Origin: a virus | Strand: one strand, 5' to 3' | Length of the DNA: 25,804 nucleotides | Virus record (IMG/VR): IMGVR_UViG_3300020436_000083 | Span: 1-25,804 of that record | Shown: positions 13,020 through 22,003 of the stretch, piece after piece | Layout: every line of letters begins with the position of its first letter | Numbering within the stretch: the first letter of the stretch is position 1 | Translations under genes and position numbers: made by a program | Notes under the pieces: generated by a model | The model's database searches: none | Seen by the model: only the letters and a program-made list of their open reading frames with translations | Told to the model about the DNA's origin: nothing

Positions 13020-16000
13020 TGCCAGCTACAAGTGATACAACAGGTTTTAGTTATAGTACACCAGCAAGTCCTGATACTACAGATTTAACTGGAGCTACCT
13101 CTAGCAACTCACAAGGAAGTTTATTTTCAGCTACTTCTTCAGGTTTACAAACTTTAGATGCGGTTATTACTAATATACTTTCAGATAATAAAAAAATAGC
13201 TTTTGAACCTTATAATAATCAATTTACTTTATCAGATGGAACTACAGGATATTCAGCTTTACACTACGCTAAAGTTATAGAGCTTACAGGATTAGATGCA
13301 CTAGCTAATGTTAATATAACTGGTACACCTGCAGATAATGAAGTATTAGCTTATGATACTACATCTTCTAAATGGATTAATCAAACAGCAGCTGAGGCTA
13401 ATATTGTTACTTCAGCAAATCCAGTTATTACTGGTACTATTAGTGGTAATGCTTTCTTAGATGAAGACGACATGAGTAGTAACTCTGCAGTTAAAGTTGC
13501 ATCACAACAAAGTATTAAAGCATACGTAGATTCACAAGTTGATGCTCAGGATTTAGATTTTCAAGGTGATGCTGGTGGAGCATTATCTATAGATTTAAAT
13601 ACTGAAACACTCACACTAGCTGGTGGAACAGGTATAACAACTACAGGTTCTAACAATACAATGACTTTTGCTATTGATAATACAGTAGCTGTATTGACAG
13701 GTAACCAAACTTTCACTGATAAAAATATTGATGCTGACAATAATACAATATCAAATCTAGAAGTAGACAATTTAAAATCAGGTGTGTTAGATACCGATCT
13801 TGGTGATGTCTCTTCAAATGATGATACTCTTGCTTCAGCTAAAGCTATCAAAGCTTATGTAGATGCTCATCCTGGAGATATTACAGGAGTTACTGCAGGT
13901 AATGGTTTAACTGGTGGTGGAAACAGTGGAGCTCTTACTCTTGCTGTAGGTGGAACTACAAATCGTATTTCAGTAAGCGATGATGCAATTGATATTGACT
14001 CAAACTATGTTGGCCAAGATTCTATTACTACTCTTGGAACTATTACAACTGGTACTTGGAATGGTACAGCTATTGCTAATAGTAACTTAGCTAACTCATC
14101 TATAACAATTACAGATGGTACTACTGCTACAGCTAGAGCTTTAGGTGAAACTATAACATTTAATGGAACAACTAACGAAGTTGAAGTTGGTCAAAGTGGA
14201 GGCACAGTAACAGTAGGACTACCTAACAATGTTACTATAGCAGGAAATCTTACAGTCAATGGTACAACTACAACTATAAATACAGAAAATTTATCTGTAG
14301 AAGATCCTTTAATAAAATTAGCTAAAAATAATAATACAGACGATAGTTTAGATATAGGATTTTATGGACTGTATGATACTTCAGGTTCACAAGATTTATA
14401 TGCTGGTTTATTTAGAGATGCTAATGACAGTGGCAAGTTTAAATTATTTAAAGATTTACAAGTAGAACCTACTACAATAGTTGATACTACTGCAGGAAGT
14501 TATGCTACTGGTACGCTAGTTGCAAACTTAGAAGGTAATGTAAGTGGTGGAACAATAAACAACTCATCAATAGGTGCAACAACTCCTAGCACTGGTGCTT
14601 TTACGACTTTATCAGCAACTGGTGATGTAACTTTTAAAAAAGCTGGTGATATAAAGTTAGTTGTTCATGCTGATACTGGAACTAATCCAGAATCTGAAAT
14701 TCAACTTATGCGAGGAGCAAATGATACTTGGGGTGCTGATGGCTTAACTGATTGGAAAATTGAAAATGGATATGGATCTTCTGGAAGTGATGGTGGAAAT
14801 TTACGAATAGTAAGAGGTGTTGATGGTTCTGCTACTACAGTAGCAGAATTTAGTTCAGCTTCTAATAATAATATAAATTTATATTCTTCTCTTACAGTAG
14901 GGGTAAACGATACAGGTCACGATGTTGTATTTTATGGAGATACTGCTGGTAAGTATTGGATGTGGGATGCATCAGCAGATGGTGTATTTCAAAGAAGTCA
15001 ATTAACAGTTGGTGCTGATGGTACAGGACATGACGTAAAATTCTTTGGTACTACTTCTGGAAAGTATATGGAATGGGATGAAAGTGCTGATCAGTTAGAC
15101 GTTACAGGTAGTCTTGATGTTACTGGAAATTCTTCTTTTAATGGTGATACCACTTTTACTGGTGGTTTAACTGTAGGAGTTGACGATACAGGGCATGATG
15201 TTAAGTTTTTTGGAGCAACATCAGGTCATTATATGCTTTGGGATGAGTCTCTTGATGATTTAAGATTTTCTAGTGGTGTTGGTATAGATTTAATGAATAG
15301 TTCTGGTGGTGCTGGTTTGAAACTATCTCATGTCTCTGGTAGTTCTTCTATTATAAATCACACTGGATCTTTTAATATATTCCAAACTGTTGATGATGGC
15401 CAAGTATATATATATAATGATGATGGTACCGGGAGTTTTACTAAGTACTTTCAAGCTGATGGAAGTGACGGTGAAGTTAAATTATATCACGCAGCTTCTG
15501 GTTCATCAAGTCTAAAACTTGCAACCAAATCTACTGGAATAGAAGTAACTGGAACTGTTATTGATGATGGCGCTACACATGATGGGGATGTTACATTCAC
15601 TGGCGCTAACTACAATGTAGTATGGGATAAATCGGATGATGCTTTAGAGTTTCCTGCCAATGCCAAAGCTAAATTTGGTAGTGATTTAGAAATATTTTCC
15701 AATGGTAGTAATGGTGTTATAAAAGATGTTGGAAGTGGTAATTTACAACTTGCTGGAAACGTAATACAGCTAAGAAATTCTTCTAACAATGAAAATATGC
15801 TTAAAGGTAATGAAAACGGTTCAGTAGAACTTTACCACGATGGTATTCAAAAACTAGTAACAATGGATGATGGAATAGATGTTACAGGTAAAGTAGCTGC
15901 AACAAGTTTACAGGCTAGTGGCGATTTAACTATAGATACTTCTGTGTTAAAAGTAGATAGTACTAATGATAGAGTAGGTATAGGAACTGCATCACCAGAT

Positions 16001-19000
16001 TATCTTTTAAATATATCAGGAGCTAATACAAGCTCTGCAGATGGATTAGCCATGTTAGGACTTTATGATACTAACACTGCTTATAATGGTACAAATCCTG
16101 GTGGTGGTATTGTTTTTAGGTCACTTTATCAGCCTAATAGTACGGGTACTGTTAGTCTTGCAACTATACAAGGAACAAAAGAAAATACTACAGGTGGTAA
16201 TTATGCTGGTACATTACGATTTTTAACAAGACCTCATGGTAATACATTAATTGAAAGATTAAGAATTAGTAGTACTGGTAATGTAGGTATAGGGACTACA
16301 TCTCCTAGTACCAAACTTGATGTAATAGGTGATATTACAGCTAAAACTTCTGATGGTGCAATATTAAATTTACAAACTTCTGACACTGAAGTAACTACCG
16401 GAGAGGTACTTGGAGCAATACATTTCCAAGCTCCAGATGAATCTGGGGGTGGAGATGCTACTGTAATCTCTGCTGTTATTCAAGCGGAAGCTTCTGGTAA
16501 TTTTCTTACTAATAACAATGAAACAGATTTAGTTTTTAAAGTAGCTAGTGATGAAGCAGCTACTGAAAGAATGAGATTAAATTCTACTGGTAAACTTACT
16601 CTTACTGAATTAGAGGTAAGTGGTGATGTGTTACTCGGTGATGCTGGTACTGGTGGTACTGATAGTATTCTAAAACTTGGTGCTGGAAATGACTTACAGA
16701 TATATCATGATGCGAGTGGTGGTGGCAGCGGTAATATAAATAATGCTACTGGTCATTTATATATAACACAGAATGCTGATGATAAAAATCTGTATTTAAT
16801 GAATGATTCTAATGATGGTAATACAACAGCTTATATTACATTAGATGGATCTGTAGGTGAAGTTAAATTAAATCACTATAACATGACTAAACTTACAACT
16901 AAATCTACTGGAGTTGACGTTACTGGTGCTATTACTGCAACTGGTAGAATAATAGTAGATGATACAACAGATGCTACAAGCACAACAGATGGTTCGCTAC
17001 AAACTGATGGTGGATTATCTGTAGCTAAAAATGCTATAATTGGTGTTGATCTGAAAGTTGGAGATGATCTTGTTCTTAATTCTGATGCAGGTCGTATATT
17101 TTTTGGTGCTGACCTTGAAGTTGTTTTAACTCATGTTCACAATGATGGTTTAAGATTAAGTAATGATAATCAATTACAGTTTGGTGATAGTGGAACATAC
17201 ATTCATCAATCAGCAGATGGTGTTCTTGATTTAGTTGCAGATGTTGAACTTGAACTAAATGGTGCAATAGTAGATATTAATTCAAGTGCTGGTAATGTAG
17301 ATATTAATGCTACTGGTGGAAATGTTACACTTACTGGTGCTATAGGTGATATGACTCTTAATAATAATGGACCTAATGCAACTGGTGACATACTATTAGG
17401 TAATTTTAAGTTTGACAGTGATCAAACAGTTGGTTCTGGTCAAGATAATTATGTATTAACCTATGACAATTCTACAGGAAAAATTAGTTTAGAAGCTGCA
17501 GCCAGTGGTGGTAGTGTAGCTGCAGACAGCTTAACAGGTACTACACTTGCTTCAGGGGTTACTGCTTCAAGTTTAACTTCAGTTGGAGAGCTTACTGGAT
17601 TAACTGTAAATGGTAACGTACTTTTTGAAGGTACTAACTATGATGTTGCATGGAATAAGTCAACTAATTCTATAAAATTTGCTGACGGTGCTGAAGCAAT
17701 GTTTGGTTCCCAGAATGATTTTGCAATAACACATTCTGGTGGATCATTTAATACAACTCTTAAAAACTATACAAATAATTTAGCAATTTTAAATTATGCA
17801 GATGATAAAGATGTTGATATTTATACTGATAACGGGACTGGTGGTACTGCTGTTTATTTTAGAGCAGATGGCAGTTTAGGTGAAGTTCAGTTATACCATG
17901 CGGCTTCAGGCTCAAGTAGTGTAAAACTTGCGACTAAATCTACGGGAGTAGATATTACTGGTATTATTACTACTGATGGTGCTACTCACGAAGGTGACGT
18001 TACGTTTACTGGTGATGACTATAATGTCGTATGGGATAAATCAGAAAGTGCTTTTGTATTTGATAATTATGCTAAAACTTTATTTGGTAGCACATCAGGA
18101 ACAAATCTTGAAATTGAACACAATAATTCATCCAATAGTATAATAAAGCATAATGGTACTACAGGCGATTTATATATACAAAATAAGGCAGAGAACAAAA
18201 GAGTATATATTCAAGCTGATGATCAAAATGTTGGAGGGAATCCAGTTACTTATATTGCAGCAGAAGGCTTTTCAGGTGAAGCAAGATTATACCATGCAGC
18301 CGCTGGTGCATCCGCTGTAAAACTTGCGACTAAATCTACTGGTATAGAAATTCAAGGTGTTAGTGGTGGTACTGCTGGAACAATAACACTTAACTGCCCA
18401 GAAAATAGTCATGGAGTAAAGATTCAATCTCCTGCTCATAGTGCAGCACAAGAATATACTTTAATACTTCCTGATAATCAAATAGCAGCTGATAAAATAT
18501 TAAAAGTAAAAAGTATTAGTGGTTCTGGTGCAACTGCTATAGGTCAATTAGAATTTGCTGATGAGAGTAGTGGTAGTGGTGGTGGAGTAACAGTACAGAA
18601 TGCAGGAAGTGCATTATCTACAACAGCTACTACTTTAAACTTTACTGGTGATGGTGTTACTGCAAGTGGAACCGGTGCTACAAAAACAATTAATATTCCT
18701 GGTGGAGGTAGTGGTTCTGGTATGCCAACTAGTGGCGGAACTTTCACAGGAGATGTGACTTTCACTGGTGATAATTATGATATGATGTGGGATAAGTCAA
18801 CCAGTGATTTAAAAATATTTGGTCTTGGTCAACTTCAATTTCTTGATAGCTCTTCATCATCTTCATCTAATATGTCTATATTTCATAATACTAGTACCGA
18901 TAGATCTTATATTTCAAGTTCAACTGGTGAGTTTAATATAAGCAATTATGATGTAGATCAAGATATACTAATTAGAAATGATAGTGGTATAGGTAATGGA

Positions 19001-19402
19001 AGTGTTTCAAACTATATAGTGGTAAGTGGTAGTACAGGAGAAGTAAGGTTAGCCCATTATTCTGATATTAAGCTAACTACTAAATCTGGTGGAGTAGAAG
19101 TTACTGGTACTTTAACTGCTTCTGATAATATAACAGCTTACTCAGATGAAAGATTAAAGTCTGATATTAAAACTATAGATAATGCTTTAGACAAAGTAAT
19201 GAATATGCGAGGTGTTTCTTATACTAAAGAAGAAGAAAAAAGCATTGGTGTAATTGCTCAAGAGATAGAAAAAGTTTTACCAGAGGTTGTAACAGATGGT
19301 GAATATAAATCTGTAGCTTACGGAAATATGGTTGGTGTTCTTATTGAAGCTATTAAAGAGCAACAGAAACAAATAGACGAACTTAAAAAATTAGTGGAGT
19401 AA
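13019..19402 (+). CDS. Long tail fibre with C-terminal S74 auto-cleaving chaperone
   Basis: A 2127-residue trimeric-type fibre for host binding. The N-terminal third contains phage-fibre patterns such as AIKAYVDA and a segment with LTVNGTTTTINTENLSVEDP (about 415-434) that I recall from marine phage fibres. The middle is built of repeats: LTVG...GHDV...WD modules near 625, 662 and 717; GDVTFTG...WDKS modules near 855, 1532, 1658 and 1911; and GEV-LYHAA...KSTG modules. NVGIGT-SP segments, typical of such fibres, lie near 985 and 1089. The C-terminus is an intramolecular chaperone (peptidase S74): SDERLK with predicted catalytic S2042, GVIAQEIEKVLPEVV, and a final coiled coil. The family cleaves itself just before that Ser after trimer folding. 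It starts in a TAATG overlap. Confidence 0.93.
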   Translation: MPATSDTTGFSYSTPASPDTTDLTGATSSNSQGSLFSATSSGLQTLDAVITNILSDNKKIAFEPYNNQFTLSDGTTGYSALHYAKVIELTGLDALANVNITGTPADNEVLAYDTTSSKWINQTAAEANIVTSANPVITGTISGNAFLDEDDMSSNSAVKVASQQSIKAYVDSQVDAQDLDFQGDAGGALSIDLNTETLTLAGGTGITTTGSNNTMTFAIDNTVAVLTGNQTFTDKNIDADNNTISNLEVDNLKSGVLDTDLGDVSSNDDTLASAKAIKAYVDAHPGDITGVTAGNGLTGGGNSGALTLAVGGTTNRISVSDDAIDIDSNYVGQDSITTLGTITTGTWNGTAIANSNLANSSITITDGTTATARALGETITFNGTTNEVEVGQSGGTVTVGLPNNVTIAGNLTVNGTTTTINTENLSVEDPLIKLAKNNNTDDSLDIGFYGLYDTSGSQDLYAGLFRDANDSGKFKLFKDLQVEPTTIVDTTAGSYATGTLVANLEGNVSGGTINNSSIGATTPSTGAFTTLSATGDVTFKKAGDIKLVVHADTGTNPESEIQLMRGANDTWGADGLTDWKIENGYGSSGSDGGNLRIVRGVDGSATTVAEFSSASNNNINLYSSLTVGVNDTGHDVVFYGDTAGKYWMWDASADGVFQRSQLTVGADGTGHDVKFFGTTSGKYMEWDESADQLDVTGSLDVTGNSSFNGDTTFTGGLTVGVDDTGHDVKFFGATSGHYMLWDESLDDLRFSSGVGIDLMNSSGGAGLKLSHVSGSSSIINHTGSFNIFQTVDDGQVYIYNDDGTGSFTKYFQADGSDGEVKLYHAASGSSSLKLATKSTGIEVTGTVIDDGATHDGDVTFTGANYNVVWDKSDDALEFPANAKAKFGSDLEIFSNGSNGVIKDVGSGNLQLAGNVIQLRNSSNNENMLKGNENGSVELYHDGIQKLVTMDDGIDVTGKVAATSLQASGDLTIDTSVLKVDSTNDRVGIGTASPDYLLNISGANTSSADGLAMLGLYDTNTAYNGTNPGGGIVFRSLYQPNSTGTVSLATIQGTKENTTGGNYAGTLRFLTRPHGNTLIERLRISSTGNVGIGTTSPSTKLDVIGDITAKTSDGAILNLQTSDTEVTTGEVLGAIHFQAPDESGGGDATVISAVIQAEASGNFLTNNNETDLVFKVASDEAATERMRLNSTGKLTLTELEVSGDVLLGDAGTGGTDSILKLGAGNDLQIYHDASGGGSGNINNATGHLYITQNADDKNLYLMNDSNDGNTTAYITLDGSVGEVKLNHYNMTKLTTKSTGVDVTGAITATGRIIVDDTTDATSTTDGSLQTDGGLSVAKNAIIGVDLKVGDDLVLNSDAGRIFFGADLEVVLTHVHNDGLRLSNDNQLQFGDSGTYIHQSADGVLDLVADVELELNGAIVDINSSAGNVDINATGGNVTLTGAIGDMTLNNNGPNATGDILLGNFKFDSDQTVGSGQDNYVLTYDNSTGKISLEAAASGGSVAADSLTGTTLASGVTASSLTSVGELTGLTVNGNVLFEGTNYDVAWNKSTNSIKFADGAEAMFGSQNDFAITHSGGSFNTTLKNYTNNLAILNYADDKDVDIYTDNGTGGTAVYFRADGSLGEVQLYHAASGSSSVKLATKSTGVDITGIITTDGATHEGDVTFTGDDYNVVWDKSESAFVFDNYAKTLFGSTSGTNLEIEHNNSSNSIIKHNGTTGDLYIQNKAENKRVYIQADDQNVGGNPVTYIAAEGFSGEARLYHAAAGASAVKLATKSTGIEIQGVSGGTAGTITLNCPENSHGVKIQSPAHSAAQEYTLILPDNQIAADKILKVKSISGSGATAIGQLEFADESSGSGGGVTVQNAGSALSTTATTLNFTGDGVTASGTGATKTINIPGGGSGSGMPTSGGTFTGDVTFTGDNYDMMWDKSTSDLKIFGLGQLQFLDSSSSSSSNMSIFHNTSTDRSYISSSTGEFNISNYDVDQDILIRNDSGIGNGSVSNYIVVSGSTGEVRLAHYSDIKLTTKSGGVEVTGTLTASDNITAYSDERLKSDIKTIDNALDKVMNMRGVSYTKEEEKSIGVIAQEIEKVLPEVVTDGEYKSVAYGNMVGVLIEAIKEQQKQIDELKKLVE
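14891..15265 (+). repeat. Three LTVG-GHDV repeats in the tail fibre
   Basis: Three 33-codon units begin at 14891, 15002 and 15167. Each reads LTVGxxxTGHDVxFxGxTxG followed by a Tyr-aromatic-WD ending. Copies 2 and 3 are closer to each other than to copy 1. Spacing is unequal because an extra LDVTGNSSFNGDTTF-type segment lies before copy 3. They point to duplication within the shaft. Confidence 0.85.
15470..19108 (+). repeat. Dispersed GDVTFTG-WDKS and LYHAA-KSTG modules in the tail fibre
   Basis: Two alternating modules. The first (GDVTFTGxxYxxxWDKS) starts at 15581, 17612, 17990 and 18749. The second (GEVxLYHAASGSSSxKLATK, then STG) starts at 15470, 17879 and 18275, with shorter variants at 16856 and 19037 that lack the LYHAASG part. 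In several places the two modules alternate at distances of a few hundred bases, so the shaft looks built from a composite unit that was duplicated and then diverged. Confidence 0.8.
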
Positions 19403-19406
19403 AACA

Positions 19407-20342
19407 ATGACACTTCCATCATCAGGAGCTTTATCTTTAAATCAAATTCATATTGAAGCTGGGGGTTCTTCAGGGACTACTGTAGGAATAAATGATGCAG
19501 ATGTTAGAGCGCTTATTAGTAAAAGTGCTGGAACACAAATGTCTTTTAATGAATGGTATGGAGCAAGCGGTTCTGGAGGAGGAGGAGGCGGAGGATCGGC
19601 TTCTGTTGCATTAACAGAAACAGGTTATCTTAATGATACTTGGAGTAGTAATGTATATCGAACTAGTTATAGTTTAAATTATACTGTTCAAAATGCTACT
19701 GTAACAAGCGGTAAAAGACATGTTATTATTGCTTTTTCTTATAGACCCTTAAGTCTTGGTTCAAGTTATAATCCTGCCACTTGGTTAAATGCTTGTACTC
19801 TTTCATTTGATGGAACTACTATGGATTATGTTACTAATAATGCAGGCTATTCTGCTTATAATGTAACAGGTGTTTTTGAAAAAACCATGGATGTTGGTAC
19901 TGGAAGTAAAACTATTAGCGTTAGTTTTCCTGTTAATACTTATGGAGGAGATGGATCTTATTCAATTTTAATATTTGATGACGTTAATGATGTAGGTGGT
20001 ACTTTTAAGGGTGTTGGTACTACTTATAGTACTAGCTCTAGAACTCTGGCTAACACTAGCAATCAAGTAGGAACAACTAATTTTCCTACAGGATATACGC
20101 ATTTTCTTAAATTAGCATTAAATAATACAAGTAACTCAACTAATAACTGGACTTGGTATAAAGGATCTATGGAAGGAGCATATACTCTTATGGGTGCAGG
20201 AGATCATGGAACTAATGAAAGAAATGCTAGTTATTATCGTTTTGCTTCAGGAACTATGTCACAAAATATATACGGTTATTTTAGTGGCAATACTGCAAGT
20301 AATGGTGCTGTAGCTATTGGCTTTACTAGGGGGTTTAAATAA
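19407..20342 (+). CDS. Second tail-tip or fibre protein with Gly linker
   Basis: The N-terminal 52 residues (MTLPSSGALSLNQIHIEAGG, NDADVRALI, MSFNEWYG) match an anchor segment I recall from marine phage tail proteins. A Gly-rich linker (GSGGGGGGGS, residues 55-64) leads to a C-terminal domain rich in Ser, Thr, Tyr and Asn with beta-strand character, including KRHVIIAFSYRPL and TISVSFPVNTYGGDG. This plan (short anchor, flexible linker, variable beta domain) suits a receptor-binding or decoration protein. GTGGAG in the end of the long fibre gene serves as ribosome binding site. The C-terminal domain is not recognised, so the ligand is unknown. Confidence 0.83.
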   Translation: MTLPSSGALSLNQIHIEAGGSSGTTVGINDADVRALISKSAGTQMSFNEWYGASGSGGGGGGGSASVALTETGYLNDTWSSNVYRTSYSLNYTVQNATVTSGKRHVIIAFSYRPLSLGSSYNPATWLNACTLSFDGTTMDYVTNNAGYSAYNVTGVFEKTMDVGTGSKTISVSFPVNTYGGDGSYSILIFDDVNDVGGTFKGVGTTYSTSSRTLANTSNQVGTTNFPTGYTHFLKLALNNTSNSTNNWTWYKGSMEGAYTLMGAGDHGTNERNASYYRFASGTMSQNIYGYFSGNTASNGAVAIGFTRGFK

Positions 20343-20623
20343 TGGCTAAATATTTAATTATACCTAAATCAGAAATTGATAAAGAAAATCATATATTAAA
20401 CTTAAATGAACTTTCTTTTTTTGAATATGGTACTATGAGTGATAATACTAGTATATGGAATTCTTTTTTAAATTCTTTACAATATAATAATGATAATACT
20501 AAAACATTTATAAAGTGGGAAAGTGATTCAGATCCATCTTTTATTTCTAATATTGAAAATTCGGAAGGACCATATACTTCTGATGAGATGACTAATATAT
20601 TAGCTACTTCTGAATGGAGTTAA
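20342..20623 (+). CDS. Small acidic protein after tail-fibre genes, 93 aa
   Basis: Acidic, Asn/Ser-rich soluble protein: MAKYLIIPKSEIDKENHILN, IWNSFLNSLQY, FIKWESDSDPSF, and an end TNILATSEWS. It starts in a one-base overlap with the fibre-like gene. Small genes in this position often encode fibre chaperones or accessory tip proteins, but I see no motif to confirm that. Codon use is as AT-rich as the neighbouring fibre genes. Confidence 0.8.
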   Translation: MAKYLIIPKSEIDKENHILNLNELSFFEYGTMSDNTSIWNSFLNSLQYNNDNTKTFIKWESDSDPSFISNIENSEGPYTSDEMTNILATSEWS

Positions 20624-20628
20624 ATAAT

Positions 20629-20886
20629 ATGGATGGTTTGTTACAATACTGGGAACAATTAATTTTCTTTTTAGGTGCTTTAGTTGTAGCGGTAAGATTA
20701 CAAACAGAAGTTACTTCATTAAGAAAAGATGTTGATAAATTAAATGATGATTGTGAAGCAGCTAATAAAAAAATACAAGATAATTTTGTTAGTTCAGTTA
20801 GAACTGAAAGTTCTGTAAAAGAAGCTGAAAAGAAAGTAGAGTCATTATTTACTTTATACAATAAATTAAATGACAAAACGAAATGA
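20629..20886 (+). CDS. N-terminal TM plus coiled-coil protein (lysis-module candidate)
   Basis: 85 residues: a hydrophobic segment at about 8-25 (WEQLIFFLGALVVAVRLQ) followed by a charged coiled coil to the end. I chose the ATG at 20629, eight bases after GGAG (20617-20620); an upstream in-frame ATG at 20614 lies within the previous gene. One N-terminal TM with a coiled-coil tail is the plan of inner-membrane spanins, and of other phage membrane proteins. It forms a pair with the next gene, which has the reverse plan. I recall relatives in marine phages without assigned function. Confidence 0.8.
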   Translation: MDGLLQYWEQLIFFLGALVVAVRLQTEVTSLRKDVDKLNDDCEAANKKIQDNFVSSVRTESSVKEAEKKVESLFTLYNKLNDKTK

Positions 20887-20906
20887 AACTTTCAACGGAG
20901 ACTAAA

Positions 20907-21113
20907 ATGTCACAAGAACAAAAATTAGAGATTGCTTTAGCTAGGCTAGAAGAAAGAGTTGAAGCTATGCAAGAAGACATGAAAGAAATGCGAGACAGCG
21001 TTAAAGATTTAAAAGCTACCGCTAACCGTTGGAGAGGCGCCTTCTGGTTAATGATGGGATTAGCAGGTTCAATAGGAGTACTAAGTAATTTAGCTTCAGG
21101 CTGGATGAAGTAA
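20907..21113 (+). CDS. XhlA-like coiled-coil protein with C-terminal TM
   Basis: 68 residues: an N-terminal coiled coil (LEIALARLEERVEAMQEDMK) and a C-terminal TM segment at about 44-65 (GAFWLMMGLAGSIGVLSNLA). This plan resembles XhlA-type proteins, which associate with the membrane and help holin-mediated lysis. I chose the ATG at 20907, six bases after GGAG; an upstream in-frame ATG at 20883 would add eight residues and overlap the previous gene. The stop overlaps the next start (TAATG). Lysis function is inferred from architecture and neighbours. Confidence 0.8.
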   Translation: MSQEQKLEIALARLEERVEAMQEDMKEMRDSVKDLKATANRWRGAFWLMMGLAGSIGVLSNLASGWMK

Positions 21114-21289
21114 TGTTATGGGTGCTGATTGTATTCTTAGCGAGTAAAGAACAAGAGCCCGTATATTTTAATAACTTAGACACTTGTTTAGAATATTCTC
21201 GAAAAGTTGCACAACAAAATCACAATCAAAGAATAGCAGGGGACAAAATATATGTGAAAGCATATTGTATACCGAGGAAAAAAGAATAG
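21113..21289 (+). CDS. Small probably exported two-cysteine protein, 58 aa
   Basis: Begins MLWVLIVFLASKEQEPVYFN, a very short hydrophobic start that could act as a signal or anchor, then a charged soluble part with C25 and C52, which could form a disulfide in the periplasm. It shares this plan with the protein at 3317-3571, though sequence similarity is slight. It starts in a TAATG overlap with the XhlA-like gene. Function unknown; possibly part of the envelope module. Confidence 0.7.
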   Translation: MLWVLIVFLASKEQEPVYFNNLDTCLEYSRKVAQQNHNQRIAGDKIYVKAYCIPRKKE

Positions 21290-21302
21290 AGAGGTATAAT
21301 AT

Positions 21303-21779
21303 ATGGATCCTGTAACAGCTCTCGCGACGGCCTCAACCGCCTTCACGTTAATTAAGAAGGGCTTCCAAATGGGAAAAGATGTCGAGTCAATGTACGGCGA
21401 TATAGGAAGATGGATGGGAGCAGTCTCTGATGTAAATCATGCAGCTAAGATGTCTAAAAATCCACCTTTATTTAAAAAATTATTTGCAGGGAGTAGTGTA
21501 GAACAAGAAGCTATGGATGCGTTTGCAGCTAAAAAGAAAGCAGAAGCTATGGAAGAAGAATTACGTACATGGATTAATATGGTACATGGTCCAAATGCAT
21601 GGAGTGATCTTTTAAAAATGCAAGCTAAAATTCGTAAAGAACGACAAGAAACCTTATATAAACAAGCTGAGCTACGTAGAAATATGATTCAAGTAGTAGG
21701 AATCATATTATTAGGAATCGTATTTGTAGGGTCCATCGTAGGGACTTTATGGATGTTTGTACAACGAGGAATACTTTGA
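21303..21779 (+). CDS. Membrane protein with C-terminal TM, 158 aa
   Basis: An N-terminal Ala/Thr-rich helix (MDPVTALATASTAFTLIKKG), a charged middle with a coiled coil (EQEAMDAFAAKKKAEAMEEE), KIRKERQETLYKQAELRRN, then a TM segment at about 129-152. I recall similar MDPxTxxATA proteins in marine phages with no known function. The ATG has AGAGG upstream. The first 60 bases are about 50% GC, unlike the rest of the gene. It could act in the envelope or as an ejected virion protein; neither is proved. Confidence 0.82.
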   Translation: MDPVTALATASTAFTLIKKGFQMGKDVESMYGDIGRWMGAVSDVNHAAKMSKNPPLFKKLFAGSSVEQEAMDAFAAKKKAEAMEEELRTWINMVHGPNAWSDLLKMQAKIRKERQETLYKQAELRRNMIQVVGIILLGIVFVGSIVGTLWMFVQRGIL

Positions 21780-22003
21780 AATATGCACATAAACAATATA
21801 AACTAGAAATAAATAGAGATCGAGGAAAATTTTATAACAATAATAAATTAATATTTCAAGGATTTGCATTTAAAGCATTGATGATGTTTATAGATAATTG
21901 TAATAGTACTAACGTAAAAGAAAAGTTTCAACCACAGTTAACTATGAGAGAACAATGTAAATTTAAAGAGAGGAGGAAAGATGATAAGGAGAAAACTTTA
22001 TGA
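21749..22003 (+). CDS. Hypothetical basic protein, 84 aa
   Basis: A charged soluble protein: KYAHKQYKLEINRDRGKFYN, LIFQGFAFKALMMFIDNC, and a Lys/Arg-rich end (KERRKDDKEKTL). The ATG at 21749 lies 31 bases within the previous gene; a TTG at 21776 (at that gene's stop) would be a tidier start, dropping nine residues. The stop overlaps the next start as ATGA. Base composition is as AT-rich as true genes nearby. Function unknown. Confidence 0.65.
   Translation: MDVCTTRNTLKYAHKQYKLEINRDRGKFYNNNKLIFQGFAFKALMMFIDNCNSTNVKEKFQPQLTMREQCKFKERRKDDKEKTL

Noticed and set aside
14891-19108. Repeats that might suggest a CRISPR array or mobile element
   Set aside because: They are in-frame protein repeats of a tail fibre with unequal spacing and no unique spacers; no transposase or terminal inverted repeats are present.
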